Shown in pieces: positions 20,913 through 30,249 of a DNA stretch of 64,000 nt (the first letter of the stretch is position 1; the number at the start of each line of letters is the position of its first letter). The DNA is from Chloropicon primus (taxonomy: Eukaryota; Chlorophyta; Chloropicophyceae; Chloropicales; Chloropicaceae), in contig CP060764.1 in the NCBI GenBank assembly GCA_023205875.1, positions 666,621 to 730,620 of the forward strand, written 5' to 3'. The position numbers and the translations under genes were made by a program. The notes beneath the pieces are model-generated. The model did not search any database. It was given only the letters and a program-made list of their open reading frames with translations, and was not told the DNA's origin.

Positions 20913-22037
20913 TCATTCCTCTTCCGAGGGAGCGTCCGCGAGCCCCATCTCCCGCAGCTCCACTTTCTTCCCAGCCTCGTCCATCGCGAGTTCCAAATGC
21001 GCAACGCCACCCCCCTCGCCGTTGCCGCCGTTGGTCCCGTGGTCCCCAGACACAGAGAGCTTGTACAGGAGTCCGAACACGTGCCTCCTGATGACGGTGG
21101 CGACTTCCTTGGCGCCCTCCACCGCGTAGGCCCCATCCCACTCGATCTTGTCGCACAGGAACTCCAGGACCTCCTCAGACACAGTGATCCGATGCTGCTT
21201 GCCCCTTCCCTTGTTCAGGGCCTTCACCCGCCTCTGTATCGACCTCTGCAGCACCTGCCTGATGGCTTGCCGGTCCAGCGGAAAGTAGGGCACGAACATG
21301 TCGATCAGGCTGAGCGACTTTACGGTATCCACCCTATCCTCGCACTTCTCGCTCTGCCACAGGTTGAACATCATGTTCTTCAAAGTGTACTGGAGACTCT
21401 CAGCGTCCACGTCCTCCTGCCGCCCTCTCGCCGCGTTCAGAGACTCCACGATCTTGCCGTACCCCGTGTTGGACTCCAGCAGGAACACCGACTTTTGCAT
21501 CTGTTCCGTAACGTTCAACGCGAGCCCTTTGTCAAAGATCTGTTTCAGCACCCCCCTGGACTTGCAGTCGAGCTTGTCGTACTCCTCGATGACCACGAGC
21601 GCCTCCCTCCTGGCGCTGAGGTGGCCGATCAGCTTGCTCACCAGGGCTTCCGACTGCTTGTCCCTGTCATGGATCGTGTAGTCCAACCCATACACGACCT
21701 TGTAGCCCTCGCAGTTCAGACCCGGGCACTCGCTGGAGCTCGAGGTGGCATTGTAGAGCGCCCTCGCCGCGACGAAGTGGCTGAATGACTTTCCTACCCC
21801 CGGTGGACCGTGTATCGACAGCACCAGAGGTTTGAGAGGCCTTTCCTCCCACAAGTGGTCGCACACCGCGTTCACGAACTGGTTCGTCGCCAGGGTCTGT
21901 CCGAACACCTCCCGTGTCAATCCCTCCTTCAACCTGTCGCAGGAGTTTTCGTCGAACCCCCTCGGGTCCGGCGCCAGCAGGAGGAGTCCCATGGCCACCA
22001 CGGACGATATCACAATCCCCAGCGTCGACGCCAACAT
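20913..22037 (-). CDS. Torsin-like AAA+ ATPase of the ER
   Basis: The 374-residue protein begins with an N-terminal hydrophobic segment (residues 2-22, STLGIVISSVVAMGLLLL). It then has a single AAA+ domain: REVFGQTLA, Walker A GPPGVGKS, Walker B ALVVIEEYDKL and a sensor-1-like LLESNTGYG. A LIDMFVPYFPLDR segment closely resembles the DYFVPFLPL signature of torsins. Torsins are lumenal ER and nuclear-envelope ATPases related to ClpB and are activated by LAP1-type partners. The Walker A is canonical (GVGKS), unlike the GTGKN of human TorsinA. Land plants are not known for torsins, so a more general ClpB-like single-ring ATPase is the alternative. Start: ATG at 22037; the frame upstream is low complexity. 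Confidence 0.75.
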   Translation of the reverse strand: MLASTLGIVISSVVAMGLLLLAPDPRGFDENSCDRLKEGLTREVFGQTLATNQFVNAVCDHLWEERPLKPLVLSIHGPPGVGKSFSHFVAARALYNATSSSSECPGLNCEGYKVVYGLDYTIHDRDKQSEALVSKLIGHLSARREALVVIEEYDKLDCKSRGVLKQIFDKGLALNVTEQMQKSVFLLESNTGYGKIVESLNAARGRQEDVDAESLQYTLKNMMFNLWQSEKCEDRVDTVKSLSLIDMFVPYFPLDRQAIRQVLQRSIQRRVKALNKGRGKQHRITVSEEVLEFLCDKIEWDGAYAVEGAKEVATVIRRHVFGLLYKLSVSGDHGTNGGNGEGGGVAHLELAMDEAGKKVELREMGLADAPSEEE

Positions 22038-22766
22038 CCCTCCTCCCTCCTCCCTCCTCCCTCCTCCCTCGCTCCTCCTCGCCCTGGCCCGTTCCGCGTT
22101 CTCGCGTTCTCCGCTTTTGCTTTCCTCTCTCTCTCTCTCTTTTTCAGTGTACGTACGTAATTTTTGTAACATGACATGGCACAGCGCGAGCCAGGAGCCA
22201 GGAAAGGGAACCCAGGGAACGAGGGAACGCGCTTCTTTCTTCGTTTCTTTCTTCGTTTCTTTCTTCGTTTCTTTCTTCGTTTCTTTCTTCGTTTCGTACG
22301 AGGAGTGGAGTGGAGTGGAGTGGACTCGATCCAGCTCCCCGGGTCGCGAGCGAAAAGGCGGTGGGTTGGGTGTTAACCCCAACACCCAAGTTGCCAGGAG
22401 TTTCCGTCCTCCTGGCCTCCCTTCGCATTTCGTTAACCAAATGCCAAGATCGGGAAGCCAACAAGGCACTGCTTCTCCTTCTCCTCTCTCTTCTCTCCCT
22501 CCTCTCTCTTCTCTCTCTGTCGGTCTCGGTCTCGGTCTCTCCCTCCCGTCCCTCTTCTCTTTGGTGTAGGGGTTGGTTTGCAAGACAAGAACTAGAACTG
22601 TCTTCCCTCCTCGTTCCCTCCTCGTGTCTTGGCTCCTTGGAGAGGGGAGAGTAAAAGCAGCCAGGGCCTGTGCCTTGGAGGGGAAGCAGGCGAGGAACAC
22701 CAGGAGGAGGAACGAGAACAGACCAGGAGACCTGACCTTGCTTGTCACACAACCTTGGGATTGTGG

Positions 22767-22801
<35 letters not shown>

Positions 22802-23122
22802 GGACAAGAACACAAGCGACTTGGGGACCAAGGACGACCGAAACTTTACCGGAACAAGGGAACTAGACGAACAGACGCCACGAGAAGTCTTGGGCGGAAG
22901 GACAAGCTTGGGAAGCTTGTTTGCGGGGATAGATGGCGCGGTGCTGGAATTAGACAACCCGCGGCGTGCAGACCCAGGACCCTGTTGGTAGTGGAGAAGG
23001 AGAAGGAGAAGGAGAAGGAGAACCCCTGGGGGCGTACAAGGTGATGGGAGTGAGGGCGCGTGTCAGGGGGGCGGTGTTGCGTTAGAGACCCAGGACAAAG
23101 CTTGCATCTTGGAGTAACAAGT
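22038..23122. repeat. Divergent intergenic region rich in simple tandem repeats
   Basis: This 1.1-kb gap between the torsin-like and cyclase starts holds four distinct arrays: a 12-bp TTTCTTTCTTCG unit at 22232-22295, GGAGT units at 22301-22320, a GACAAC hexamer at 22767-22806, and GAGAAG at 22993-23022. Open frames here are low complexity and begin without ATG. No gene is recognised. Confidence 0.6.
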
Positions 23123-26100
23123 ATGGCGAGGAAGTCCAAGAAGAAAGCAAAGGCGGGGGCCATGGTTGTAGTGGAGGAGGACGCGGTTCTGGAGGAGGGC
23201 GCGGGTCCAATCCAGGAAGAGGCAGGGAACGAGGAGGCGGAGAGGGGGCAGGCGGAGGCCGAGCAGTCGACCTCGAACGAGCCGCAGTCCTCCGTCAGGG
23301 ACGGCGACGAGGAAACTCAAGCGGAAGCGGAAGCGGACACCACGGAGGACGGCAACGGAGGGGCGGGGGGCGGGGGCGAACCCATGTCTCCGAACAAGCT
23401 GACGATAAAAGTGCGGGTGGACACTCCTTCCCCCGTCTCTGCTTCTGGGTCAGCTTCGAGCCCGACGAAGGAGGAAGCCCGAAGAGCTGTGTTTGAAAAC
23501 TTGGGGCATTCACAAACGACAGCGCACAGCAGTTTCTCGAGCTATGTTTCCAATGACGGGAGCAGCGTGCCTGCCAACTTGCTGAACGATGTGTACACCC
23601 CCCGTGCCCCCGTCAAGCTCGTTTCTCCTGGCCTGATGGATCGGCCTTCCACGGCCTTGAGCGAGGCGGAGAGGAACGAGAAGCGGGAGAACATCAAGCT
23701 TCTGGAGCAGATTCCTTTGCTGAAGAACCTTCACAAGTGGGAGAAGAGCAAGATCGCGGAGCACTTGCAATTCCGCGACTACGAGGAGGGCGAGGTCATT
23801 GTCCTTGAGGGGGATGAAGCTGACGAGTTTTACATCGTCAAGGACGGAGTGGTTGATATTTCTGTCGACGCGGGAGGCGGGGAGTCCAAGGTTTTGTCCA
23901 CCATCACGAGGAGAGGCTGGTTCGGGGAGCTAGCCTTGCTCAAGGACCAGCCCAGAAACGCGACGGCGAGGGCGAGGACAAAGGTGCAGTGCCTTGTCCT
24001 AGTGAAGGACGACTTCATCCGTTTGATCGGGACGCTGGAGGAGGTCTTGAACAGAGGAAACGTAGTAGCGCGGCACAAAAAAGCCACGGAGAGGTGGCAC
24101 AGGGCTTTCAACATCATTTCAAAGACCCTGATGCTGCTGAGGCGGATAAGGAAGGAGCAGGCAAGGAAGTTGGATTGGAAGACTTTGACGTTTGGGAGTC
24201 AGAACCTCGAGAAGGCCTACCAGGTCTTCAACCAAAAGGAGTCCTCCTACATCGGTAGGTCGGCGGCGATCTTTGGTTTTGGGATCATGTTCATTTTCTT
24301 CATCCACGACATCGTGAACCCGGCGTGCAACTGGGCCAGAAACACGTACTGGGTCGCCACCTATGTGCTGGCGCTGCCTTTTTTCATTGTGCTTTGCGTG
24401 CTTCCCGAGCTGCTCACGATCAAGAAGAACAAGATGAATGTGATAACCCTTGCGACTACTCTGCTCTGGGTTTGTATGATGCTGCCTTGGATCGTTGACA
24501 CGGACATATTTGCTGAGAGGGGCAGCCTCTTCTTTCTGTCCAGGCTGACCACGTTGATAAGCTTTGGATTCCAGTTTGCACCCCTTGGAATCGTGAGGAA
24601 CACCACTTCAGTTCTCGTGATTATTGGGCTCTCCGAAGTTCTCTTGCTGCACCCCAAAATGAGGGATTATGTTTACACTGTGGATGGCGTGGAGTACAAG
24701 TCTGATTCGACACTCAGCCTTGTGAACATCCAGGCGGCGATTCTGCTATCGTTCCTGTCAAACTACTCTGATCATCGTAGGAAAGAGAGAGACCACAGAA
24801 AAGCTTTCATCCTGGCGTACGACATCCACGAGGAATGGAAAAGCAGCGAGTCGTTCCTGCACTCAATGCTGCCAAACAAGGCCATCACCGCCCTCAAGCG
24901 GGGTCAAAAGTTGTTCGCCGAATGGATCGAGAATGGAACCATTATCTTCGTCCAAATCTGCGATTTCAATCGTTTTGTTGAGAACATGCCACCAAGAAAA
25001 CTCATCAACCTCCTGAACGATGTCTTCCTCCAATTCGACAGTCTTGTGGAGAAGCATCATGTGTACAAAATCGAAACTGTGAATGAGTATTATATGGCTG
25101 GCAGTGGAATTCTGAAGAACGACAAGTACCATGCGGTCAATTCGTCGGCTTGTGCGGTAGCAATGCTGAAAGTGTGCCAAGTCCTCTCCGAGAAGCTCGA
25201 CGGCGAGGCGGTGACAATCAAGATAGGTGTGAACAGCGGAAGTCTCATCGCAGGTGTGATTGGACTGAAGCAAATCAACTACCGAGTGTTTGGGGATACT
25301 GTGAACATAGCTAGCAGAATGTGTTCGAATAGCAAACCAGGTAGAATTATGGTCACGAAGAGAACAGCAACCTATCTGAAGAAGAGCAAGCATTATAAAT
25401 TTGATTTGGAAGACCTGGGTGAGATGCAGGTCAAAGGCAAAGGGAAGATGCAGACATTTTACTTGAACGAAGCTACTGAGCTCAACCCGATGTCTCCCAC
25501 TCTGTCTGTGAAGAGCGGGACCAGCAACTTTGATGATTCAGAGAGAAAAAGTTTTGATTTAGAGAGGACCAGTGGGAATTCAAGTGACGTCACGTACGAG
25601 AACATGCTGGAAATATCTGAAACGAGCTCATTCAAGAGCTTTTCTAGAAAGATTTTGAACAGGGTCACGAAGAGCACGAGACGCTTGTCAAGGCTTTCCT
25701 TCTCTGAGGGACTAAGGCCCACCTTTTCGCCCCACGAGGGCAAGAGAAAGTCTCTCATTAAAGCTCAGATTGATGGCAGTCAGATGAGCCATGGCTTGGA
25801 CTACAAGCCCGAGCCATCCGAGGCGTCATTTGCAGGTTCACTTGATAGCTCTCTTTATGCGACATCGGAGGCTCCGTCAACCCCGAGGACACCAATGTCA
25901 GTGGCATCAACATTCTTGTCGGACACTGAACCCGCCCCCGGCCCAGACACCTTCCCTGGTGGCATGGGGCCAAATACTCCGGCTCCGGCTCTGGATCCAG
26001 CAAACGCTGCCAGTCAGAGGAGAAATTCGGATGATTCCGTGGACACTGACGTTGGGGAGGACGAGGGAAGGATCACTTTGGACGCGGACAACTTACATTC

Positions 26101-27820
26101 CAACTTGACCCAACCTGCTCCCCGAGAACTGAGGAGAACGAAGTCAAAGAGAAAGTCCCTTGTCGAGACTATCTTCCAAAACGAGAGCGTAGAGAAGAAG
26201 CCTAAGGACATGAGGAAGACAAAGTCGATGTATAACAAGCGCAAGAGTGATGCGAGGAGGAAGTCCTTCATTGAGAAGCTTTATCCAGAGATGGACTTGT
26301 CGCTGGAAAGTATCAACGCGTATCAGCCCAAGAAAAAGACGCAGCTGAAGGTCGAGGCGATGGACTTGACCGGGAAGATGCCTAGAGGTGCTGCCAGAAG
26401 AAATAGGAAAGGCAGCATTGTGCACGACATGTGGAAGAAGAATGCGAACAGGCAGGCTCCTAAGGAGACGGACAAGGTGCAGATCAACAAGCTCACCCTG
26501 AACTTCGAAGGCAAAAACGCAGCGGACATCGAATCCCTGTATCAGCACAGGAAACTGTACGAGTTGAAGAACAACCAAAGTTCCGCAATTCTTGGAATCA
26601 GCGCAGTGCTCATTTTGAAGTTGATGATGGAACTCCAGTTTTCCAAGATGGACAAGACAGCGGACAAGGAGTACCTGCTGGCAAGTCTGTTGACGAAGGT
26701 TTTCTACTTCTACATGGTATCCATGATCTACAAGCACAACGAGTTGAAGATCTTCAGGGAAATTCGCATGACGAAGAACGGGCTTCTGGTTGTATCGCTT
26801 GTCTTGGTCGCGGCCTTGATGCTCTTCATTCCTTCCTTTATGGGAGGGAGCCACCCCGTGCTGGTCGATGCGATCATTTGCATCTTTCTGATCCACTATT
26901 CGTTCCACGCGTGCATCTTTCTGACTTGGGGAATCAGTTCAATCATTTTGATTCTGGTTACCCCAGCCCTGGTGGTGATGCTCGCCTCCTCTGGTTCATC
27001 TGTCAGGTTTAAAAGCGTGGATTGCACCACGGCGGCGGTGATGATATTCTGCCACACTGCCATGCTGCTCTATTCCATCCACAGCGAGGAATTTTTGCGA
27101 AAGAAGCAGTACACGATGAGAAGGGACCTCCTCGCTCAGAACAAGGTGTTTGAGCTCCTGATTTATAACCTGGTGCCTCCGCAGATTGTGTACAAGCTGA
27201 GGCGCGGCCAAACGTACCTGGTCACCCAGCACCCAGATGCTTCTGTTCTGTTCGCGGATATCAAGGGGTTCACTCCGTTGACGGCGTCTGTGCCGGCCAT
27301 TGTCCTCGTGGGTTTCCTCAACACGCTTTTCTCAGCGTTGGATGACCTTTGCATCAAGGAAAAGGTGTACAAGGTGAACACGATTGGGGACTGTTATGTC
27401 GTCGCCGCTGGGGTCCCAACGCGCATTCCTTACCACGCTGAAGCGACCATGGAGTTTGCTAGGAAGATGTTGTGCACCATCGTCGTGGTTCGCCAGGACG
27501 TGTCGCAGTTCAGGCCCGAGTTCAAGGACATCTCGATGAGAATTGGTATTCATTCTGGCCCAGTGACCTCAGGGGTAGTGGGCAAGAAGAGCATCAGGTA
27601 CGAGATCTGGGGCAAGACTGTGGAGAAGGCCAATAAGATGGAGTCGCTGGGCCTGCCCATGAGAATTCACTGCAGTCAAGACACGCAGACTTTCCTGAGG
27701 TACTCTTACAACTTCGAGTACCGGGCCAAGTTGGGCACCTACCTCCTGATCGACTCGGAGGAGGCCCAGAACCAGGGAATCAAAAAGTCAAGGAGGACGC
27801 TAGAAATGCTGCTCACGTAA
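23123..27820 (+). CDS. Double-domain class III nucleotide cyclase with N-terminal cNMP-binding domain
   Basis: This single-exon gene encodes 1565 residues. In order: an acidic disordered leader; a cyclic-nucleotide-binding domain (about 196-305, with EGDEADEFYIVKDG and GWFGELALL); six membrane segments (about 380-550); cyclase domain 1 (about 600-780); a ~380-residue Ser/Lys-rich linker; six more membrane segments (about 1150-1320); and cyclase domain 2 (about 1370-1550). Domain 2 has both metal aspartates (D1379 in FADIKGF, D1423 in IGDCY) but E1501 and K1505 replace the catalytic Asn/Arg. Domain 1 keeps N728 and R732 (TVNIASRM) but Q611 and E655 replace the metal Asp residues. One composite active site is therefore predicted between the domains. 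The base-selecting position in domain 1 is E651, as in guanylate cyclases, so cGMP is a plausible product. The start is the ATG at 23123; the upstream in-frame codon is GTG. Confidence 0.88.
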   Translation: MARKSKKKAKAGAMVVVEEDAVLEEGAGPIQEEAGNEEAERGQAEAEQSTSNEPQSSVRDGDEETQAEAEADTTEDGNGGAGGGGEPMSPNKLTIKVRVDTPSPVSASGSASSPTKEEARRAVFENLGHSQTTAHSSFSSYVSNDGSSVPANLLNDVYTPRAPVKLVSPGLMDRPSTALSEAERNEKRENIKLLEQIPLLKNLHKWEKSKIAEHLQFRDYEEGEVIVLEGDEADEFYIVKDGVVDISVDAGGGESKVLSTITRRGWFGELALLKDQPRNATARARTKVQCLVLVKDDFIRLIGTLEEVLNRGNVVARHKKATERWHRAFNIISKTLMLLRRIRKEQARKLDWKTLTFGSQNLEKAYQVFNQKESSYIGRSAAIFGFGIMFIFFIHDIVNPACNWARNTYWVATYVLALPFFIVLCVLPELLTIKKNKMNVITLATTLLWVCMMLPWIVDTDIFAERGSLFFLSRLTTLISFGFQFAPLGIVRNTTSVLVIIGLSEVLLLHPKMRDYVYTVDGVEYKSDSTLSLVNIQAAILLSFLSNYSDHRRKERDHRKAFILAYDIHEEWKSSESFLHSMLPNKAITALKRGQKLFAEWIENGTIIFVQICDFNRFVENMPPRKLINLLNDVFLQFDSLVEKHHVYKIETVNEYYMAGSGILKNDKYHAVNSSACAVAMLKVCQVLSEKLDGEAVTIKIGVNSGSLIAGVIGLKQINYRVFGDTVNIASRMCSNSKPGRIMVTKRTATYLKKSKHYKFDLEDLGEMQVKGKGKMQTFYLNEATELNPMSPTLSVKSGTSNFDDSERKSFDLERTSGNSSDVTYENMLEISETSSFKSFSRKILNRVTKSTRRLSRLSFSEGLRPTFSPHEGKRKSLIKAQIDGSQMSHGLDYKPEPSEASFAGSLDSSLYATSEAPSTPRTPMSVASTFLSDTEPAPGPDTFPGGMGPNTPAPALDPANAASQRRNSDDSVDTDVGEDEGRITLDADNLHSNLTQPAPRELRRTKSKRKSLVETIFQNESVEKKPKDMRKTKSMYNKRKSDARRKSFIEKLYPEMDLSLESINAYQPKKKTQLKVEAMDLTGKMPRGAARRNRKGSIVHDMWKKNANRQAPKETDKVQINKLTLNFEGKNAADIESLYQHRKLYELKNNQSSAILGISAVLILKLMMELQFSKMDKTADKEYLLASLLTKVFYFYMVSMIYKHNELKIFREIRMTKNGLLVVSLVLVAALMLFIPSFMGGSHPVLVDAIICIFLIHYSFHACIFLTWGISSIILILVTPALVVMLASSGSSVRFKSVDCTTAAVMIFCHTAMLLYSIHSEEFLRKKQYTMRRDLLAQNKVFELLIYNLVPPQIVYKLRRGQTYLVTQHPDASVLFADIKGFTPLTASVPAIVLVGFLNTLFSALDDLCIKEKVYKVNTIGDCYVVAAGVPTRIPYHAEATMEFARKMLCTIVVVRQDVSQFRPEFKDISMRIGIHSGPVTSGVVGKKSIRYEIWGKTVEKANKMESLGLPMRIHCSQDTQTFLRYSYNFEYRAKLGTYLLIDSEEAQNQGIKKSRRTLEMLLT

Positions 27821-27940
27821 AGAGGCCACGTCATTGTAATGTCATCGATGGTATTAGCATGAACTTCTTTATTCACAAAGTATATTTTTTAGAAAATCCT
27901 TTTTGAGTCAAATATTCCCTGACTGAACACCAGCCCGCAA

Positions 27941-29851
27941 TTACTGGTCGTCCCAGTGACCTTGCTGAGGTCGCTTAGGGCCACCCGCTTGCTTTGCCAT
28001 GATTATTTGATCCACGCGGAGCACAGTCGTAGCAGCGTCAGCCGCAAACTTGATCGCCCAGTATTTCGTGTAGAAGAGGTCGGAGATCGACTGCTTGGTC
28101 AAGTCCGTAATCTCAGAAGCGACACTGTCCACTCCCATCCTGCCGTTGCCCTGGGCATGCTGAGCCCTCAGCGCCGCCAAGGTGTCTGTTGTGTTCATGC
28201 CCGCGTTCTCTGCAAGAGTCAATGGAATGACCTCCAAGGCTTCTGCAAACTTCTGGATGGCGTACTGCTCGAGGCCAGTCTGCTTCCTGCCGTACTCAAG
28301 AAGCTTCTTCGACAGGGCCATCTCAGTGGCCCCGCCACCAGGCAGAATTCTCGCATCCTTGCACAGAGCCTTGAAGGTGTTGACACCATCATCGATCGCT
28401 CTTTCCATGTCGTCCATGAGGTGGTCCGTCGCACCTCTGAGGATGATCGTCGCAACCTTCCCGACCCTCCTGTCATGCTTGATGACAGTAACGTTGTTGC
28501 CTCCAATCTCCAAGGCCTCGACCTTCTGAGCCATACCCAGCTGCTCCTTGCCAGGGACAATGAACTTTGGAATGGCCTGGGCGCCCGTGGCTCTGCAGAT
28601 TCTGCGCAGCTCAAACTTGGAAGGGATCTTGATGGCCATCATCTTGTACCTCTCGATGAAGTGCATGGCCATTTCTCCGATGCTCTGGCCGGAAATGATG
28701 ACCTTGGTCCCCAAGTCAGCAATGCCCTTGATGATCTGCTCCAGCTCCTTCTCCTCGCTCTTGTGGTAGTCCTTGAGCTCCTGGGCGGACTTGATCAGCA
28801 CGGTGCCCTTGGTCTCCGTGGAGGAGGTGTCCACACCCTGGGAAAAGACGGCGACGGGGGCGTTCTCCACGCAGCTCACGGTGCCCTCGCACTTCCTCCT
28901 GACCACAATGCCTTGGATGATCTCAGACTGGTCCACAAAGCCGCCCACAAGCTTGCTCACCCTGACGTTGTCCACGTTGAAGTTCTGCCTGTTGTCAGGG
29001 CAGATATCAACGCAGGCCTGAGCGACCAAGGGGGCCAGGTAGTCCTCGTACCCGTTCTGCTTGCTCTTCAGGGCACCCTTCAGTCTCTCGGCAACGGACC
29101 CGACGTCGCTGAAGTCCAGATCCTTGGTGTCCTCGATGCAGAGGTCTTTGAGGAGCTCCAGGGCCTTCTTGGCGGCTTTGCTGTAACCCTCCGCGACCTC
29201 CGTGGGGTGAAGGCCGTCGCGAAGCAAGGCCTCTGCCTTGGACAGCATCTCTCCGGAGATGGACATGACCATGTTCGCCCCGTCTCCCACCTCCTGCTGC
29301 TGGGCCTTCACGGCGTGGACGAGGAGCTTCGCAGCTGGGTGCTGGACCTCCAGCTCCGTCAAGATCGTACCCGCGTCGCTCGTGATGTACACCTTGTTCA
29401 AGTGGTTGACTATGATCTTGTTCAAACCTAAAAAAAAAAAGCAAAGCAAACGGAGAAAAAGAGAAGAGGGAGCACCGGCAAATTCGTCCGTCAGTCCCTT
29501 GTTCCTCGAAGGAAGGAGTCGGGGCAAGAAGATCTTGTTGCCTCAGATCACACCCCCCCGGACGCAGGAGAACGCCCTTGTTTTCTTCGTTCGTCGCGTT
29601 CGTGGCCCCAAGTCGCGTCCCTTTCTCTCTCTCTCTCCCTCTCTCTCTCTCGTCCTCCTCCCCCTCGTTCGCGTTCTTCGTCCTCGTCGCGTCTTACCCG
29701 TGGGTCCCAGCGATGTTCTCGTGCACTTGGAGATGGCCTTGCAGGCCTCTACGGACTTCATGACGGCCTCTTCGACCCCACTAAAGTGCTTGTGTCCCTC
29801 CTTGAGCATGGCCTGCAAGCCGTACGGCATTCCCATCGTGTTCGAACCCAT
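27941..29851 (-). CDS. CCT8: CCT/TRiC chaperonin subunit theta (CCT8), two exons
   Basis: Exons 29698-29851 and 27941-29427 (minus strand) join across a 270-nt phase-1 intron (ACGG|GTAAG to a T-rich TTTTTTAG acceptor), giving 546 residues, the usual CCT8 length. The splice forms SLGPTG|LNKIIVNHL, the conserved nucleotide-site region. VGDGANMV and GGGATEMAL are also present. The N-terminal MPYGLQAMLKEG is typical of theta. CCT is the cytosolic double-ring chaperonin that folds tubulin and actin. The upstream intergenic region has a telomere-like CCCTAAAA motif 123 bp from the ATG. A TGTAA pentamer lies in the short gap to the cyclase gene but belongs to the other strand. Confidence 0.94.
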
Positions 29852-30249
29852 CGTGTCCCTCCTCGTCTCTCTCTTGCTCTCGTCGTCTCTCTCTCTCTCT
29901 CTCTCGTGCGCGCCGATCGATCGCGTTCTGCGTTTCTGTTCTGTTTTGAATCGCGTGGGCGCCCCGCCGACATAAACCCTAAAACCCTAAACCCTAAAAC
30001 CTAAAACCAACACCGGGCGTTTCGGTTTCGAGGCAGAAGGAAGAGGAGAGGGGACTGATCGAACCAACGCGGCGCGCGATCGTGATCGATCGGCACCAGA
30101 ACCAGCACCGCCGTGGGCACGGGAGCGATCACGAGTCACCACCACGATCACTACCACCAGCATCAGCATCAGCATCAGCACCGCGGTGGTCGAGGAGGTG
30201 GAGGGGGAGGAGGACAGGGGGAGAAACAGAAACGTCTGTGGCTGTCACC
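29852..30249. promoter_or_regulatory. Divergent CCT8/PanC promoter region
   Basis: This 398-bp gap contains a CT-rich tract just upstream of CCT8 (29875-29910), the telomere-like block at 29974-30008, and CAGCAT/CACCA-rich repeats at about 30150-30180. The two start codons are the only gene ends nearby. Confidence 0.45.
29974..30008 (+). promoter_or_regulatory. Telomere-like telo-box cluster
   Basis: About four units of CCCTAAA, CCCTAAAA and CCTAAAA lie here (C-rich strand of TTTTAGGG). The block begins 123 bp upstream of the CCT8 ATG. In land plants AAACCCTAA (telo-box) is a promoter element of translation-related genes; that role here is inferred. Confidence 0.5.

Noticed and set aside
19144-21156. 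670-codon open frame on the minus strand
   Set aside because: It is antisense to adenylosuccinate synthetase and has no domain; the plus-strand product is unmistakable.
22144-22815. 223-codon minus-strand frame in the torsin/cyclase gap
   Set aside because: It is made from simple repeats (GACAAC, TTTCTTTCTTCG) and has no domain.
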